Assembly (NCBI GenBank): GCA_902836725.1
Contig: CADFRV010000106.1
Coordinates: forward strand, 1-8,335
Length of the DNA: 8,335 bases
Direction: 5' to 3'
DNA from: Muribaculaceae bacterium
GTDB taxonomy: Bacteria > Bacteroidota > Bacteroidia > Bacteroidales > Muribaculaceae
Both the position numbers and the translations under genes were made by a program. The notes beneath the pieces were generated by a model. It searched no databases. It saw nothing but the letters and a program-made list of their open reading frames with translations, and was not told the origin of the DNA. Shown piece after piece: positions 6,510 to 8,335 of the stretch (the stretch's first letter is position 1; the number at the start of each line of letters is the position of its first letter).

Positions 6510-6526
6510 TCCTATATCGGTTATTA

Positions 6527-8335
6527 TCAATATTCGTCCCAGGCCTTGATCTCGATGTCGTCGAGATCAAGAGATGTGAACGCTCTTATGAACGAAGATG
6601 CCAGACGCGCGTTTGTAAGCAGCGGTATATTGAGGTCAATCGCCGCACGGCGCACCTTATAGCCGTTTGACAGCTCAGTGCTCGAAAGGTTCTTGGGAAG
6701 GTTCACCACCAGATCCACGAGTTTGTGGTGGAGAAGATCAAGAGCCTGCGGATGGCAGTCGCCGTCGGTCGGCCAGTAAGCCCTTACTGCCGGAATGCCG
6801 TTCTCGGTCAGATATTTGTAAGTACCTTCCGTGGCATATATCTTCAGACCGGCCTCGTTGAGCAGATTGGCAGCCTCAAGCATGTCTGCCTTCTGACGCG
6901 GTGTACCGGTACTGAGCAATACCGAGCGCTTGGGCACACGGTGGCCCACAGAAAGCATCGATTTCAGAACGGCCTCGTTGGTATCGTCGCCGATACAACC
7001 GACCTCGCCGGTTGACGCCATATCCACGCCAAGCACCGGATCGGCTCCCTGCAGGCGGGAGAAACTGAACTGCGAAGCCTTGATGCCCACATAGTCGAGA
7101 TCAAACAGTGTCTTGGAAGGTTTGTCCACCTTCTGGCCGAGCATCACGCGGGTAGCCGCATCGATAAAGTTTATCTTGAGCACCTTGCTGACGAAGGGGA
7201 AACTGCGCGACGCACGCAGGTTACACTCTATCACCTTGATATCATTGTTCTTGGCAAGGAACTGGATGTTGAACGGGCCCGAAATATTCAGCGCCTTAGC
7301 GATCTGGGCCGACACCTTCTTTATGCGGCGCATGGTCTCCACATACAGTTTCTGCGGCGGGAACTGGATGGTGGCGTCACCTGAGTGCACGCCGGCGAAC
7401 TCTATGTGTTCCGAGATGGCATAAAGTTTTATCTCACCGTTCTGCGCCACAGCATCCATCTCTATCTCTTTCGCGTTCTGGATAAATTCGGTAACTACCA
7501 CAGGGTGCTGCTTCGACACATTGGCTGCCAGTGTAAGGAAGCGGTGAAGCTCCTCCTCGTTGCTGCACACGTTCATGGCGGCGCCGGAAAGCACATAGCT
7601 CGGGCGCACGAGCACCGGATATCCGACTTCGCGGATGAAATCGTCTATGTCTGCGAAGCTCGTAAGCTCGCGCCAACGGGGCTGGTCGATACCGAGGCGG
7701 TCGAGCATGGCCGAGAATTTGTGGCGGTCCTCGGCATTGTCGATCGATGTGGCTGATGTGCCGAGAATGTTCACTCCGGCATCGTCAAGCCTTGTGGCGA
7801 GGTTATTTGGTATCTGGCCACCTACCGACAGGATGACACCGTGGGGCGATTCAAGCTCCAGGATATCCATCACACGCTCGAATGTGAGCTCGTCGAAATA
7901 CAGGCGGTCACACATATCGTAATCGGTAGAGACAGTCTCGGGGTTATAGTTGATCATTACCGAGCGCCACCCCTGCTCCTTCACGGTGAGAAGGGCGTTC
8001 ACCGAGCACCAGTCGAACTCCACTGAGCTGCCGATGCGGTAAGCTCCCGATCCGAGCACCACCACCGATTTGTGGTCATGCAGGTAATTCACATCATTGA
8101 AACTGCCGTTGTAGGTGAGATACAGATAATTGGTCATGGCAGGATATTCCGCCGCCAGGGTGTCTATCTGCTTCACCACAGGCACTATGCCGAGTTTCTT
8201 GCGGTAAGCGCGTACTTTGGCGTTGTCTGCGCCTGTCACATCAAGTTTCTCTCCCTTTATGGCACGCGCTATCTGGAAGTCGCTGAAACCCTGCTGTTTT
8301 GCAGTCCTCAACAGCTCCTCGGGAATCTCCTCTAT
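6527..8335 (-). CDS. carB: Carbamoyl-phosphate synthase large subunit, C-terminal 602 residues (5' end cut by window)
   Basis: Large subunit of the glutamine-dependent synthase that makes carbamoyl phosphate for pyrimidine and arginine synthesis in the cytoplasm. The frame is open to the right edge, so there is no start here; full CarB is about 1,070 residues, and this part begins within the oligomerisation domain. It then holds the second ATP-grasp (carbamate kinase-like) domain, with VLGSGAYRIGSSVEFDW (about 93-109), NPETVSTDYD (131-140), VRPSYVLSGAAM (243-254), and metal/ATP ligands Q358, E370 and N372 in IQFLAKNN and IECNLRASRS. Last is the MGS-like allosteric domain from about 470, with ATEGT (501-505), W521 and VNLPKN (544-549). 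GSSVEFDW, GGQIPNNLA and NLRASRSFPFVSK match animal CPS1/CAD rather than E. coli CarB, which reads GQGIEFDY and NPRAART. The gene ends in DEY, then TGA, followed by a terminator. Confidence 0.96.
   Translation of the reverse strand: MEEIPEELLRTAKQQGFSDFQIARAIKGEKLDVTGADNAKVRAYRKKLGIVPVVKQIDTLAAEYPAMTNYLYLTYNGSFNDVNYLHDHKSVVVLGSGAYRIGSSVEFDWCSVNALLTVKEQGWRSVMINYNPETVSTDYDMCDRLYFDELTFERVMDILELESPHGVILSVGGQIPNNLATRLDDAGVNILGTSATSIDNAEDRHKFSAMLDRLGIDQPRWRELTSFADIDDFIREVGYPVLVRPSYVLSGAAMNVCSNEEELHRFLTLAANVSKQHPVVVTEFIQNAKEIEMDAVAQNGEIKLYAISEHIEFAGVHSGDATIQFPPQKLYVETMRRIKKVSAQIAKALNISGPFNIQFLAKNNDIKVIECNLRASRSFPFVSKVLKINFIDAATRVMLGQKVDKPSKTLFDLDYVGIKASQFSFSRLQGADPVLGVDMASTGEVGCIGDDTNEAVLKSMLSVGHRVPKRSVLLSTGTPRQKADMLEAANLLNEAGLKIYATEGTYKYLTENGIPAVRAYWPTDGDCHPQALDLLHHKLVDLVVNLPKNLSSTELSNGYKVRRAAIDLNIPLLTNARLASSFIRAFTSLDLDDIEIKAWDEY

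Noticed and set aside
8309..8311. TTG at 8311 as the carB start
   Set aside because: The frame remains open to the window edge and the preceding residues (IEEIPEEL) continue the CarB oligomerisation domain; the real start lies outside the window.

Overview
The window looks like chromosomal DNA of a member of the Bacteroidales, the gut Bacteroidetes. This is inferred from three things. The gene set gadB-glsA-gadC matches the glutamate decarboxylase locus known in Bacteroides and relatives. The carbamoyl-phosphate synthase is of the Bacteroidetes/eukaryote-like kind. None of the four complete upstream regions (gadC, glsA, gadB, transporter) has a Shine-Dalgarno sequence, and all have A/T-rich leaders instead. 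Base composition is a little over 50% GC by eye in genes and clearly lower between them, which could fit Muribaculaceae or a neighbouring family, but genus cannot be fixed from the sequence alone.

Layout. Positions 1-4133 carry a minus-strand cassette, read in the order gadB (4133-2697), glsA (2545-1580), gadC (1492 to beyond the left edge). Together these form a glutamine/glutamate-dependent acid-resistance module. GlsA turns glutamine into glutamate plus ammonia, GadB decarboxylates glutamate to GABA and consumes a cytoplasmic proton, and GadC exports GABA in exchange for glutamate (and possibly glutamine). A strong GC-rich hairpin lies between gadB and glsA and may tune expression within the operon.

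A 230-bp AT-rich divergent region (4134-4363) separates gadB from a plus-strand transporter of the AspT/YidE/YbjL aspartate:alanine exchanger family (4364-6070). It contains direct and inverted repeats that could be operators shared by the two transcription units. The transporter's position suggests, but does not prove, a role in the same amino-acid/acid-stress physiology.

The right third is housekeeping. A YraN/UPF0102 nuclease-fold gene (6442-6071, minus) ends base-to-base against the transporter stop. Upstream of it is the 3' two-thirds of nothing more unusual than carB (8335-6527, minus, 5' end cut by the window), followed by a clear intrinsic terminator. The carB product is notable for strong resemblance to animal CPS1/CAD rather than enterobacterial CarB.

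I see no RNA genes, insertion sequences, CRISPR arrays or phage genes. No undescribed system is evident; the more interesting points are the divergent regulatory region, the altered GadC substrate pocket, the link to the AspT-type transporter, and the eukaryote-like CarB.
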